From assembly GCA_963682025.1 (NCBI GenBank), contig OY821519.1, positions 159,767,457 to 159,831,456 of the forward strand: 64,000 nucleotides of DNA. The letters are read 5' to 3'. The notes below the pieces were generated by a model. The model worked only from the letters and a program-made list of their open reading frames with translations, ran no database searches and was not told where the DNA came from. A program made the position numbers and the translations under genes. This document shows positions 21,121 through 31,362 of the stretch, in pieces. Every line of letters starts with the position of its first letter. Within the stretch, counting starts at the first letter, position 1. The stretch is from Cordilura impudica. Its lineage: Eukaryota; Arthropoda; Insecta; Diptera; Scathophagidae.

Positions 21121-21891
21121 TATGATGTGTGGTGACAGAATATTTAAATGTGTAGACAGCTAAGACTGGAAAGAACCATCGAGCCAGTCTTAGGAGGAAT
21201 TTTCTCATGTGCTTTCCTCAAAGCAGTGCTCGTGTGCACGCTAGATGCACTTGTTGGACAAGAGATAGAGAGTTGCACTTTGGCAGACTTCTGCCAGTTG
21301 ATTTGCACTTTGGCAGACTTTGCCAGTATTATTGCACTATGGCAAAGTTTGCCAGTTAAACAACTTACTTTGAAGGCTGTATATTGATTGATTTTTTATT
21401 GAAAAGAATTTCCGTCTTTTATATGCTAGTAATTTATCTAATAATTCTTGCTTAAATAATTCTATAATAGTCATCTCTTTTCTATTCATGGCATTCCCAA
21501 TACACATGTTACAATTTACATTTCTTTCACATTGATTTTTGAACATTGGACATAACTAGCATTCAGCATGCATTCAAAAATCAATTCAAGTTTTTTTCTC
21601 CTCAATGAATGAAATAGAGTGACATTCCTATTTGAGAACTAGTCATATGTCATTGGATTATTCTTCAACTTAGTTGAAGTTCATTGGCACCGGTAGAATT
21701 CTTATAAATTTGTCACTTTGGTTTCAAATGGAATTCAATTACTCTAAACAACACAATAATTTATTGATTTCTTTGTTTTGTGATCAGTTTCCAATTTTGT
21801 GAGTATATGTATGTTTATTCGAGCTTACTGATCCTTAGTTTTTGATGCAAATAAAACAACTTTTTATTTCATCTATACACCCAACGTTTCG

Positions 21892-22305
21892 TTGCTATTT
21901 GCACAACGACCAACAGCAACGATAAGCACCCTATTTACAAAAACTAAAGATCAAACACAAAAAACGGACAAAACCAATATTGTTTATCAAATCAGCTGCG
22001 AAGGCAACGATAAAGGAAGCTGCAATAAAAACTATGTTGGACAGACGAAACGCGCACTCAAGGTGAGGATAGCGGAACATAAAGCAGACACACAAAAAGG
22101 CAAAGCGTCGACTGCATTAGCACAACACATGATGACTCATCAACACAAAGCAGACTTTGAAGCAGTCAAAATATTAAATCAAGAAAAAAATAACAACAAA
22201 CGTCTTATTTTGGAAAGTTTAAGAATTCAACAAAAAGGAGAATTTCCGATGAACACCAAAGAAGATATAGACAACTGCAACTCAGTATATAATGTGATTT
22301 TATAG
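21892..22305 (+). CDS. GIY-YIG endonuclease domain of a Penelope-like element (RT part missing)
   Basis: 137 residues. The homologous part starts at about residue 25: KTNIVYQISC, KNYVGQTKRALKVRIAEHK with the YVG (YIG-type) motif, the catalytic Arg and the EH pair, then ALAQHMMTHQHKADF and a NNNKRLILESLRIQ segment bearing the catalytic Glu. In Penelope-like elements this domain nicks target DNA for integration and follows the RT on one polypeptide. The upstream ATG lies in the inverted repeat and is not a native start, so this is a C-terminal remnant with the active-site residues intact. Confidence 0.85.
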   Translation: MLFAQRPTATISTLFTKTKDQTQKTDKTNIVYQISCEGNDKGSCNKNYVGQTKRALKVRIAEHKADTQKGKASTALAQHMMTHQHKADFEAVKILNQEKNNNKRLILESLRIQQKGEFPMNTKEDIDNCNSVYNVIL

Positions 22306-22509
22306 TGTTTAGTTTTACTGTGATATTTGTGTTGTAACGTTTTTTAATCAATTCAAAATTTTTTTAAATTCATTTAATTTACAAAACTTGACAATATAAT
22401 GCTTTAATGCTTTGAGAACACTTTTTATGTAAGTTTAACAAAATATTTAATAATGATTGTGCAAATTTGTAATCTAAAAAATTTTTCTTCTGAGTCAATA
22501 AATGTGCCC

Positions 22510-22537
22510 CTGAGGATGTTGTCAAATAGCAACGAAA
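22510..22537 (+). ncRNA. Hammerhead-ribozyme-like motif at PLE 3' end
   Basis: CTGAGGA (22510-22516), T, a short stem GTTG/CAAC around an 8-base loop (22518-22533), then GAAA (22534-22537). The sequence strings CUGANGA and GAAA flanking stem II are the hammerhead core, and such motifs are known in Penelope-like elements. I could not assign stems I and III with a clear UH cleavage site, so activity is unproven. It lies in the sense of the GIY-YIG ORF. Confidence 0.45.
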
Positions 22538-22762
22538 CGTTGTGTGTATAGATGAAATAAAAAGTTGTTTTATTTGCATCAAAAACTAAGGATCAGTAAG
22601 CTCGAATAAACATACATATACTCACAATAATTTATTATTTCGAAATATGACTCTTTACTCAAGGTTCGTGTATATTTTGGAATGTGTTGAATGCAAGAAA
22701 AGAAATGCATAAAGTAAACAAAATAAAAGTAAACAAATAAATATGTGTGTAACATCACCACA

Positions 22763-22776
22763 CCCTTACCCTTAAG
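22763..22776 (-). promoter_or_regulatory. Polypurine tract of element A
   Basis: On the minus strand CTTAAGGGTAAGGG is immediately followed by the LTR start TGTGGTG. It is the expected primer for plus-strand cDNA synthesis. Element B has the similar TTAAGGGCAATGG at the same place. Confidence 0.65.
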
Positions 22777-23130
22777 ATGAAATTTATGAATTTGATTTGC
22801 TAAATGTGTTTATATATGTTGTTTCTTTTGTTTGTTCAGACATACTTTTTTTTGTTTCTAAAACGATTTTTTTTGTTTTTTTTTTTGTTACTTTCTTAAA
22901 ATTTGTGATCATTTCAAATTTTGTTTTTGTTATATAGTATCATATAATATGTAATAAGTAATTTCTATATATAGTTATTCACAATATAAGTAAGTTTTCT
23001 ATGTGATTTTGTGTGTAGTGATTAACAATTTATACAATTTTACATTTGCTTTTACGTTTATATAATTTTAAGGTATTATTATGATATGATTTCATGTGTT
23101 TCCTTTTACATCTAAAATTTAATTTTCATT
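22777..23130 (-). other. 3' untranslated part of element A
   Basis: AT-rich with T-runs, between the end of the pol remnant and the purine tract. No ORF, no env. Confidence 0.5.
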
Positions 23131-24350
23131 TTCAGTATTTATAATTTCATATGGACCATGAGTAGGACAATTATTTTTTCTCCTACTCTCATATTTTACT
23201 AACACTAAATCTCCTATTTTAAAGTTGCTAACATTAGTGTAAATGTCATATTGTATTTTTCTTTTCTCTTATGCTACTTTAATTAATTTTTTAGCTCAAT
23301 CTATGGGTAATCTTGCTAATTTACCAAATACTAACTCAAAAGGTGTTACCCTGTATCTACGTTTGGAGTTGTGTTGTATGCAAAGGTGTAGTATTGAATC
23401 CAACAATCCCATTCCTCATTTTCTGTGAAGTTCAATAAGTATTCATTTAGAACTTTATGATTTCTTTCTAAAGAACCTATTGTTTGATGGTGATAGGGAG
23501 TGGAAAATTTCTGTTCTATTTTTAACATATCGCATATTTCCTTTAATAATTGGTTAGCAAATTCTGTACCTCTGTCAGATTTCAAGATTTTAAAAGTGCC
23601 ATATTTAAGTATGCATTCTTCTACCAAAACTTGAGCAATGCTCCTAGCTTCCTTTGTTTCCATAGGATAGGCTATGACATATTTGCTTAAATCGCATTGT
23701 AGCGTGAGAATATTGTCTGGCGTGTCAGTAATTCGCATTCTCTCTTTTATCTTCATATTTAGCTTAGTTTTTAAGCATGAATCACAATTATTAATGTATT
23801 TCTTACCCATCTTGTTCATATTCTTCCATATGTATATTTGTTTTAATCTTAATATGGTTTTTCTGATTCCTTGATGTCCTCCAATTGGACTATCATGATA
23901 TTCTTTAATTAAATTTAATTGCATGTCTTTATCTACTATTCTTCGCAACGGCTTATATAAAATAATATTCGAATAAAGATTTTTTAATCTTTTCAACATT
24001 TTATTATAAATAGACGTGTAGGTTTCCTTAAACCTTTTCATTGACACGTGTTCAAATATTTCATCATCTACTGATAATGCGAGATCTCGGACCCGATTTT
24101 TATTCATGTAAGTAATTAATTTCTCCATAGTCATGTCTAGACATGTAGGATTATCGTTAAATCCTATGATAAAATCATCTTGAACTTAATTAATTTGACC
24201 GAATTCTAACTTCATAGAAAACATCATCTTGTGCATATTGTTGACATCTGAAATGGACGTACATTCCCATATATGAATATCTTTGGTACTGTCACTATTT
24301 TCAGGAATTAAATTTTCCTTGCTTGCATACTTCTTGTGATGGGTAGTAAT
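23130..24350 (-). pseudogene. pol: Integrase of element A
   Basis: The central open part (23346-24134) shows an HHCC module (EYHDSPIGGHQG ... INNCDSCLKTK), the core with DRGTEF and GSLERNHKVLNEY, and AYNTTPNV at its end. The first core Asp region is shortened: sequence that in element B reads IDTVGPLRMT is missing between IRITD-type residues and LTLQCDLSKYV, so the first catalytic Asp appears lost. The C-terminal GPY/F-like part continues in shifted frames to about 23130. Confidence 0.78.
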
Positions 24351-24393
24351 TTCTTGCTAACTGCCTTTTTATTACATGTGGGAATCATTGTTT

Positions 24394-24980
24394 TTAAAAT
24401 ATCAGAATTAATTTGAATTCTCGATAAGGCATCTGCATTAGTGTACATGCTGCCTTTTTTTGTAAACTATTTATATCAAAATCGTAATGACATAAATCCA
24501 ATCTAATTCTTGTTAGTTTAGAAGATGGGTTTTTATGTGAAAACAGCGAAAAGAGTGGTCTATGATCTGTCACTACTGTAAATTTTCTACCGTACATGTA
24601 TGGTCTGAAAAAATTTAAGGACCAATGAATAGCTAGTAGTTCTTTTTCTATTACGGATTTGTTTAAACCGTGTTTTTGAAGAGATTTACTTGCGTATGAT
24701 ATTGGTAAATCGTTACCATTGTTATCTTGCGAAAGTACATCTCCTATTGCATAGTTTGATGCATCAGTGGTAAGCACAAATGTTTTTGAAAAATCTGGAT
24801 ATTGCAAAACAGGTGGGAATTCGTCAGACCAGACGAATATTTGACATTTCTTTAATAGATTATTCAAACATTTAGTTAAATCTGCAAAATGAGGTATAAA
24901 TCTTCTATAGTAAAAACAAAATGCCACAAATCGTCGAACTTCATCCGCATCTTTTGGTACGGGATAATTTTCAATTGCCT
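24394..24980 (-). pseudogene. pol: RNase H of element A
   Basis: FCFYYRRFIPHFADL (end of RT connection), FVLTTDASNYAIGDVLSQ, VIEKELLAIHW, VVTDHRPL and SSKLTRIRLDL. The final ADALSR motif is degraded (AACTLM-type sequence after a shift at about 24460). It is separated from the RT by a MITE-like insertion. Confidence 0.75.
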
Positions 24981-25023
24981 TATGTTTTGCAGGATCGGTT
25001 TTTATGCCGTCTTTGGTTATTAA

Positions 25024-25561
25024 CGGCCGTATTTATAATGAAAACTTATGCAGTATCCAGCATGAGTATTATTTATAATGCACTTGGTGCGGCGTTTGCT
25101 AAACTCAGATCAATAACCTTTCAAACACTGACTAAGTGTGTTAAAACAGCTGATGTGTGTCAAATTAAACAAAACAAAATATATAAATAATTTTTAAGTG
25201 CAAACGAATAGTTTTTACTTTGTGGATCTTTTAAACATTTTTTTACATAAATTTTAAATTAAAATAATTTTGCCGTAAACTTAACACTTGTAAATATAAA
25301 TTTAAAAAAATTAAGGAGTGAAATTACACAAATTGAAATGTAAACAGAGTTGATTTTAACAATATCAGGTGGCACTAATGCAAAAAATATGGTGGCATTA
25401 CAAATTTCAGAGTTGTTTTTAAAGCTATTAGATGACAACAAAAAATTGATTATAAATAAACTATGTGCTAACTAAAAACTAAGGCGAATCTGTTGACTAG
25501 TAAGAACCTCGTTGAGCGCGACTTGTAAACAGCAGATAACTTTTCATTATGAATTCGGGGG
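25024..25561. mobile_element. MITE-like insertion between RT and RNase H of element A
   Basis: RT homology stops at about 25582 and resumes at about 25018. The ends CCGTATTTATAATGAAAACT (25027) and its imperfect inverse ending ATTATGAATTCGG (25558) form terminal inverted repeats of about 23 bp. There is no transposase; short frames inside are meaningless. No clean target duplication; a few bases of pol are missing at the site. Confidence 0.6.
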
Positions 25562-25591
25562 TAAGTATCCTAAACAAACGACTTCAGATTT

Positions 25592-26395
25592 TCAAAATAC
25601 ACATTTACTTGCGTTTAGTTTTAGATTATATTTTCTTAATCTTTCAAAAACATTAATTAGGTTTTCATTATGATGTTTTAAACTACATCCAAAAATAATG
25701 ATGTCATCTACGTAAAGAAAAGCTTTGCCATCTAAACCTGAAAGCGCGATAGTTAACATTCGCCGGAAACTATTCGATGAAATTTTTAATCCAAAAGGTA
25801 ATCTTTTAAATTGATAGTGTCCAACTGATGTTGAGAATGCAGTATGATGTCTAGAATTTTCATCCAACATTATTTGATGAAACGAGCTAGTCATATCTAA
25901 AATTGAAAAATATTTCGCTCTACCCAGTTTGTCTAGTACATCTTCCAATTTTGTTAATGGAAATTTACCATTTACTAATTTTTTGTTAAGTTGTCTAAAA
26001 TCAACTACAAGTCGCCATTTCTTTTTGTCTCCATCGCTCTTCTTTGGAACAACAAGCAATGGTGAGTTGTAGGCATTAGTGAAATTTTCTATTATATCGT
26101 CATCAAACAGTTTTTTAACTTGTTGATTAATTTCCTCGATCTGTGCCTGTGGCAAACGATAATTTTTAATATACACAGGTATTTTATCTGATACAGACAT
26201 ATGTTGAGTATAAAAATTATTAGCTGATAGTTTGTCTCCATCCAAATGAAAAATGTCAGAATATTCTTCTATTATTTCATTTAGAGAATTTTTAGCATAA
26301 TTATCAATACTATCAATATTTAATGCGTCTAATACTTTCTCAAATCGTTTTCTATCTGTATTAGTAAAATTCTGTTTATTTCTAGTTACATAAAT
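25592..26395 (-). pseudogene. pol: Reverse transcriptase of element A
   Basis: NYRLPQAQIEEINQQVKKL, SPLLVVPKKSDGDKKKWRLV, ILDMTSSFHQI with the first Asp, RLPFGLKISSNSF and YVDDIIIFGCSLKHH. It is about 75% alike by eye to element B's RT, and all palm residues are present. The frame continues upstream to a stop near 26400 and is cut downstream by the MITE. No ATG; it was part of a polyprotein. Confidence 0.82.
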
Positions 26396-27010
26396 TTATT
26401 TAGAGATTGGTTCAACGTTGAATTCAATATTCCTTGGTTTTACATCTTTATCAGTTGTATTAAGTATTTTTACGTGAGCAATTCCTTCCTTTGGAATGAT
26501 ACAATTACTTAGAAATACTCCTTCCTTGTTTGTTTAGAATCAAACTGTCTTCCGTTAAATTTACGTTAATTTGATGTATGACTTTGCTACGTTTGGGTAT
26601 TGTTATGAAAAAAACCTTTTAAGATTCTTGATTTCATAGGTATGGTACATTCTTCATTCTTAGCAACAAAAGTTATAGTAAAAGTTTCATAGTCTATTTT
26701 AGCTAATAGTTTGTTTAGAATATCGCGACCTATTATTCCATCTGTTTTAATACTTTTACTGAAATACTTTTATTAAATATGCTAAAATGCATAACGAGGT
26801 AATGGATTCATTTGAAATGCCTGACAACGTACAATTGTTTTCGTCAATTGTTTAATTTTTATTAAGAACATTCTTTTTGCATATAGATATGTCAGCGCCA
26901 GTGTCTACTAGGAAACTTAAAAATTTGTTATTTAATTTATAGTTTAATTCTATATAATTTCTAATATTACTCGTAATATTAAATATTTTGTCTCCATTAT
27001 GTCCGGAAGG
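26396..27010 (-). pseudogene. pol: Protease region of element A (decayed)
   Basis: In shifting minus-strand frames, an ADISICKK segment (after DTG) at about 26880-26905 and a GIIGRDILNKL segment at about 26705-26740 correspond to the retropepsin motifs that are intact in element B. Several stops are present. I infer the assignment by position and by similarity to element B. Confidence 0.6.
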
Positions 27011-27468
27011 TGCATTTAATTGTTAGCTTGAGTCCCTTCCGGACCCTGGGAATTTTCCTACCTTGTGTACACATTGTGAACTATTATTATTATTACTCCG
27101 ATTTTGGTTATTATTCCGATTTTGGTTATTCGAATTGTGATTGCCATTATTGTTGTTATTTCTATTCGAATTATTATTGTAGTGGTTATTCCTATTTGAA
27201 TTGTAGTTAGTTGTTTCTGTTGGAATTGTTTCCATTTGAATTATGGTTATTATTGTTCCTGTTAGGATTGCTGTTATTATTATTATTGTTTGAATAATTA
27301 TTGTGGTATTATTGTTTTGTTTCTTCTATTGGGATTGTTTCTGTTAGAATTGTTGTAGTTATTGTTCCTATTTCTATTAAAGAACATAACTTGGTTTTCT
27401 ATTTGACTTTCTATATTTAAGGCTAGGGTTACTGATTCATTTAATGTTTTTGGTTGCGCAGCAATATA

Positions 27469-27889
27469 TCTGTGGTCACAAGCAATAACCGTCTAAGTCG
27501 AAAATCATGCTTTCGAGAAAAATAACTTTTTATATAAATGTTTCATTACGACTTAGGTCAGTATATTTTTATTAATATCTTTTTAATAAACAGTATTAGA
27601 GAAATGGGGATTTCACGTAAATATAAAGCGTTTTTAGTAGAACATGATAGCATACATAACCCAAACCGTCGAATATCATGCTTTCGATAAAAATAACTTT
27701 TTATATAAATGTAATGGGGCTTCATTACGACTTAGGTCAGTATGTTTTCATTAATAACTTTTTAATAAACAGTGTTAGAGAGAATGGGGATTTCACGTAA
27801 ATATAAAGCGTTTTTAGTAGAATATGATAGCATACATAACTCAAATTGTTCTTAAGTCGACTTAGGTGGTTATCGCTTGTGACCACAGA
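27469..27889. mobile_element. MITE with TCTGTGGTCACAAGC ends and TA target duplication
   Basis: TCTGTGGTCACAAGCAATAACC at the left and its inverse at the right are flanked by TA (27467-27468, 27890-27891). The interior is two direct copies of a 170-180 base unit (GAAAATCATGCTTTCGA... and ...CATACATAAC) with few differences. It interrupts element A gag. TA duplication suggests mobilisation by a Tc1/mariner-type transposase. Confidence 0.75.
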
Positions 27890-28055
27890 TATTAAGTGAA
27901 AATACATAGTTCATTTATTCTTTTTAGATTGGATATTTCCGTTTCATTTTCTAATTTTAACTCTTGTATTTGAACTTCGTTTAGTTCGTCAACTAATTTA
28001 AAAATTTTATCACTATAGGTGCTTATCGAATCATTTCGTTGTTGAAATCTCTAAA

Positions 28056-28236
28056 GCGCCCCGGTAGGTGAGTAGGTAGCGTGCTCGCCTATCAGGCGGG
28101 GGTCGTGGGTTCGATTCCCACCAGAGGCTTTGGTCTGTCGCTGCAAAAAAAAAAAAAAAAAAACTAGCCAAAATTAGAATCTGCAGACAAGCCACTCGGC
28201 TTCGCGGAACTAGGCTCAAAAAAAAAAAAAAAAAAA
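28056..28236 (+). mobile_element. tRNA-derived SINE
   Basis: Pol III box A-like TAGGTGAGTAGG (28065-28076) and box B GGTTCGATTCC (28108-28118) are spaced as in a tRNA. A 5-bp anticodon stem has loop CTATCAG. A19 follows, then a 54-base body and a second A19 tail (28218-28236). The acceptor stem does not pair well, so this is a SINE, not a tRNA gene. It sits inside element A gag. Confidence 0.8.
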
Positions 28237-28886
28237 GTTATAAAAAAGTTTTGTATTTTACTCACTGTTCGATTACCTTTATATCTATTTGTGAGTAATG
28301 TTTTTAAAGAATTGAAATCTGTTAATGAGGTGGAACCAATTGCTGTTCTAACGGTTAAACTACATTTTACATTTACTATGAAATTTATTAGGATTGGTTT
28401 AGAACTATCATTCAAGGTGTCGTATATTAATTTTATTATTGTTAAAAATGGTTTAAGTTATTGAAAATTTCCTTCAAATTCAGGAATTATCTTGAATGCT
28501 GTTTCTAAATTGAATGATGCCATGTTCGTGTTTTTTCCTATTTCTGATCCTAATTCTTCACTTTCTGATTGAGATTCTTCTTTTGCTATTGGCTTTATAA
28601 ATTTTGTTATCTCTATTTTTAGTTCTACTAGCGTACTTAAAATTATTTCCCTTTCTTCTAACTTAGTTTCATTTATTATTTCCTGACTGATTTCTTTAAC
28701 TATTTGTAATATCTCCTCAATTGTTCTCCTTGTGTACTTTCTATTAGGCTGTTTTTAAAATTGTTTAAGAATTCCTGTAGAATATTAAATTTGTCCATTT
28801 AATTTATGAAGAATTTTTATTTTATTTAAAGTAAAATATGTATTTTTAGTTTTTAAACATTTGTGGCGCAAATTCTAGATGCCGTC

Positions 28887-29093
28887 TTAATAGCAAATTT
28901 TTTTGTAGTGCTCTTGCACTTTGTATAAAATAATTGCAATAGAAATACAAACTATCACTAATATTACATGTGAGGTGTGGTCATCTTCTTCAGCCGCTGG
29001 AGTCGGTATGCGTACTGTCACGTATTTTTCGATGATTTGTGTTGTTTGTTTTCCCCTGTCTATCATGTTGTTGGCTGCATAACCTGTAAACAT
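28887..29093 (-). CDS. Leader ORF of element A: small membrane protein, main part
   Basis: 68 residues here; the first codons lie across the BEL-type insertion at 33194-33234 (ATG 33232-33234) and join in frame if the insertion and one ATAAG copy are removed. A charged N-terminal half is followed by a single hydrophobic span (VILVIVCISIAIILYKV) and a short basic tail, so it is a probable single-pass membrane protein of about 80 residues. It lies between the PBS and gag, where 412-type elements are not known to encode a membrane protein. No homolog recognised. Confidence 0.5.
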   Translation of the reverse strand: MFTGYAANNMIDRGKQTTQIIEKYVTVRIPTPAAEEDDHTSHVILVIVCISIAIILYKVQEHYKKICY

Positions 29094-29096
29094 AAG

Positions 29097-30230
29097 TGTA
29101 CGAATTTAAATTCTATTAAAATAAAACGCGTACCGTTTGAGTAGTTGTAAGATACTCTATAATTGAACTCAACTAAATCAAGTTAAACTATATTCTTTGA
29201 ATGTTTGTAAGACACTCTATAATTGAACTCAACTAAATCAAGTTAAACTATATTCTTTGAATGTTTGTAAGACACTCAACTTAATAATTTAGAAACTACC
29301 GTCTCTTTTGAGTATTTGTATGATACTCTATAATTGAACTCAACTAAATCAAGTTAAACTATATTCTTTGAATGTTTGTAAGACACTCAACTTAATAATT
29401 TAGAAACTACCGTCACTTTTGAGTATTTGTATGATACTGTTTTATTTATTGAAAATACAATTCCTTAAATACTAAACATAAATTTCTTAAAACTAAATTA
29501 GGCTACCTATTACCTATAGTTACTATCCTCTAAGGGATGAATTCTAATGAGTTTACGATAAGCGAAGCAACCATAAAACCTTTTTTTATTTTTTGCTATA
29601 TCTATATGTAATATGCCTTATCAGTATCTCAGTACCTCACACATGTGCGTACCACATGCTAAGACCTAAACATACAAACTCATTTAAGACACTCAACTTA
29701 ATAATTTAGAAACTACCGTCTCTTTTGAGTATTTGTATGATACTGTTTTATTTATTGAAAATACAATTCCTTAAATACTAAACATAAATTTCTTAAAACT
29801 AAATTAGGCTACCTATTACCTATAGTTACTATCCTCTAAGGGATGAATTCTAATGAGTTTACGATAAGCGAAGCAACCATAAAACCTTTTTTTATTTTTT
29901 GCTATATCTATATGTAATATGCCTTATCAGTATCTCAGTACCTCACACATGTGCGTACCACATGCTAAGACCTAAACATACAAACTCATTTAATAATCAT
30001 AATTTTCGAGTGATAATTTTATGTCCCTTTTTTCCAGAATGCAGTTATGAATACTTGCATTTCTATTGGTCATTAGGGAAATACAAATAGTCTACTTCTA
30101 CTGAAATATAAGATAATATAAAAAATGTTCAACTAATCTTGAACAATTGGTAATTAGGGAAATACAATTAGTCTACATAATTCTACTTAAATATAATATA
30201 ACATAAAACATGTTCAACTAATCTTGAACA
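29097..30230 (-). repeat. 3' LTR of BEL-type element, with internal 306-bp duplication
   Basis: 1134 bp, longer than its 822-bp partner because about 306 bp (29381-29686) are repeated directly at 29687-29992. It also holds the 60- and 115-base subrepeats with TTTGAATGTTTGTAAGACAC. Ends at ATCTTGAACA. Confidence 0.8.
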
Positions 30231-31362
30231 TTCTGCCGGGGCGCATATGCAACGGGCGGCGAAAGGTCCAATTTAACCACCGACTTATTGACACTGCAAC
30301 ATTTGTGTTTGTTTTTTCGTATCCCGAGTCCAGTTGTTCTTTTTCCGAGTACAACGCATGAACTTTTTCATGTAGTTGGGGTACAAGATTTAATTCTAGT
30401 AGTATATCACTTGCTTGAATTTCTGAGGCAGCTCTTTCATCAAATGCGGATTTATGGAATTCTTTGACATCCTTCAGCTGTTCTTCAAGAGTGACGTTTT
30501 CAAGGCCATCACGATCTTTGTCTGTATCTTCTATGTTTTGATCTGAAGGCGATATGTGATCTTGATCTTCACAATTGCGCTGCTCTTCTTCGTCTGTCGG
30601 TTGTTTTTTTACAGCCTTTGAGATAGTTTTTTGCATCGATCTCACTATTGTATTACCACTTACCGATGCAGCGTCCTCATTTTTGTTCTGATTATGATGT
30701 TCTGAGGGTGATTTCGGAGGGACTGAAGTAGAGGCATCAGCATCTCGTATAATTTCCAACACTTTTTCGGGGGTACTCGATTCTTTTGAGAAAGCCAAGG
30801 ACTGTTCTGGATTTTGTGGCAAAGCAACGATGGCATCATGATGATATGTTGGATTTTGTTGTTGTGGTGCATGTATACCATCAGTACAATTTGTTGGTAC
30901 TGTCACCGGTGTTATTGGTGTAGTTACTGAAGATGGAGAGGTGTTGGTTGTAAATGATGATAATGATGTTGCTTCCTTTTCTTTAAGGTAACTTTCATCA
31001 TATTGAGAATCACCCTTCGCCTGATTTCCTTGTAGCCTGGAACTTATATATATTAAATTATTTTTGTTCTTACCACTTGTTGGTCTTGCGGGTGCGTCAA
31101 AAACCACACGCGATTTTGTTGTTGTGTGTTTCTTTGCCGTCCATAATTTTTGTGTGCCAGGTTTTGTTTCCTGACTTTTCATTTTATCTTCAGCATAGTC
31201 TTGATTATATTCTTCGTCATCAGTATTATTTATCCAAGTACTTTTATAGATTGTATAACCCTCTTGCCAGTACATTTCAGGTTTAGTAACAGTATAGGAT
31301 TTTTGTTGATGATAGGTTTGTTGTTGCTGTTGAGGCTTATTTTTGCTGTGGGCCACACTCAT
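30214..31362 (-). CDS. ORF3 of BEL-type element, 382 residues, function unknown
   Basis: Uninterrupted from ATG 31360-31362 to inside the 3' LTR. The N-terminus is Gln-rich; then comes TTTKSRVVFDAPARPTSG, which resembles the RVVFDAS motif preceding the RT palm in BEL pol. A Ser/Thr/Pro-rich middle follows, then an acidic Glu/Asp/Gln region with helical stretches, and the last residues SRWLNWTFRRPLHMRPGRMF match the end of BEL pol. So it may be a pol frame after a large deletion, or a new composite ORF. No RT, RNase H or integrase motifs. The ATG overlaps the stop of the previous ORF (ATGA). Confidence 0.6.
   Translation of the reverse strand: MSVAHSKNKPQQQQQTYHQQKSYTVTKPEMYWQEGYTIYKSTWINNTDDEEYNQDYAEDKMKSQETKPGTQKLWTAKKHTTTKSRVVFDAPARPTSGKNKNNLIYISSRLQGNQAKGDSQYDESYLKEKEATSLSSFTTNTSPSSVTTPITPVTVPTNCTDGIHAPQQQNPTYHHDAIVALPQNPEQSLAFSKESSTPEKVLEIIRDADASTSVPPKSPSEHHNQNKNEDAASVSGNTIVRSMQKTISKAVKKQPTDEEEQRNCEDQDHISPSDQNIEDTDKDRDGLENVTLEEQLKDVKEFHKSAFDERAASEIQASDILLELNLVPQLHEKVHALYSEKEQLDSGYEKTNTNVAVSISRWLNWTFRRPLHMRPGRMFKIS

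Larger units (their letters stand above)
16391..21335 (+). repeat. Tandem segmental duplication, unit 2 (~4.95 kb)
   Basis: Second copy, ending at GCCAGTATTATTGC where the intact LTR continues (CACTATGGCAAAG). The differences seen are fewer minisatellite units, one extra T in a T-run at about 17800, a C-to-A at about 17682, a C-to-A at about 17888, the roughly 34-base gap in the TIR and a handful of other small changes. Confidence 0.9.
21766..22622 (+). mobile_element. Penelope-like element, 5'-truncated, with ~105-bp inverted repeats
   Basis: Flanked by a 14-base direct repeat CACAATAATTTATT (21752-21765 and 22623-22636). The segment 21798-21901 (TGTGAGTATATG ... GTTGCTATTTG) is the inverse of 22523-22626. 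Between them lies a plus-strand GIY-YIG ORF. Partial inverted end repeats and a GIY-YIG endonuclease at the 3' end of the coding region are hallmarks of Penelope-like elements; the RT part is missing through 5' truncation. Confidence 0.8.
21121..22762 (-). repeat. 3' LTR of element A (contains a PLE insertion)
   Basis: TATGATGTGTGGTGACAG to TAACATCACCACA; the minus-strand start is TGTGGTGATG. Without the 857-base PLE and its 14-base duplication it is about 770 bp. It matches 40307-41254 apart from about 100 bases near its left end that the other copy lacks. Confidence 0.85.
27011..28798 (-). pseudogene. gag: Gag of element A, interrupted by SINE and MITE
   Basis: The ATG at 28796-28798 opens an N-terminal helix-rich part, followed by ASFNLETAFKIIPEFEGNF (about 28520), VKCSLTVRTAIGSTSLTDF, a SINE, FKLVDELNEVQIQELKLE (about 27980), a MITE, PKTLNESVTLALNIE (about 27440), and an Asn/Arg-rich tail ending in a CVHKVGKFPGSG segment (27035). 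Order and landmarks are those of element B's Gag. Coiled, RNA-binding type, without a canonical CCHC. Confidence 0.72.

Noticed and set aside
27010..27235. A Tyr/Ser-rich plus-strand ORF at 27010-27210
   Set aside because: Antisense frame of the Asn-rich gag tail of element A.
28050..28130. A tRNA gene at the box A/box B sequence
   Set aside because: The acceptor stem does not pair, poly-A tracts follow, and the sequence interrupts gag of a retroelement. It is a SINE head.
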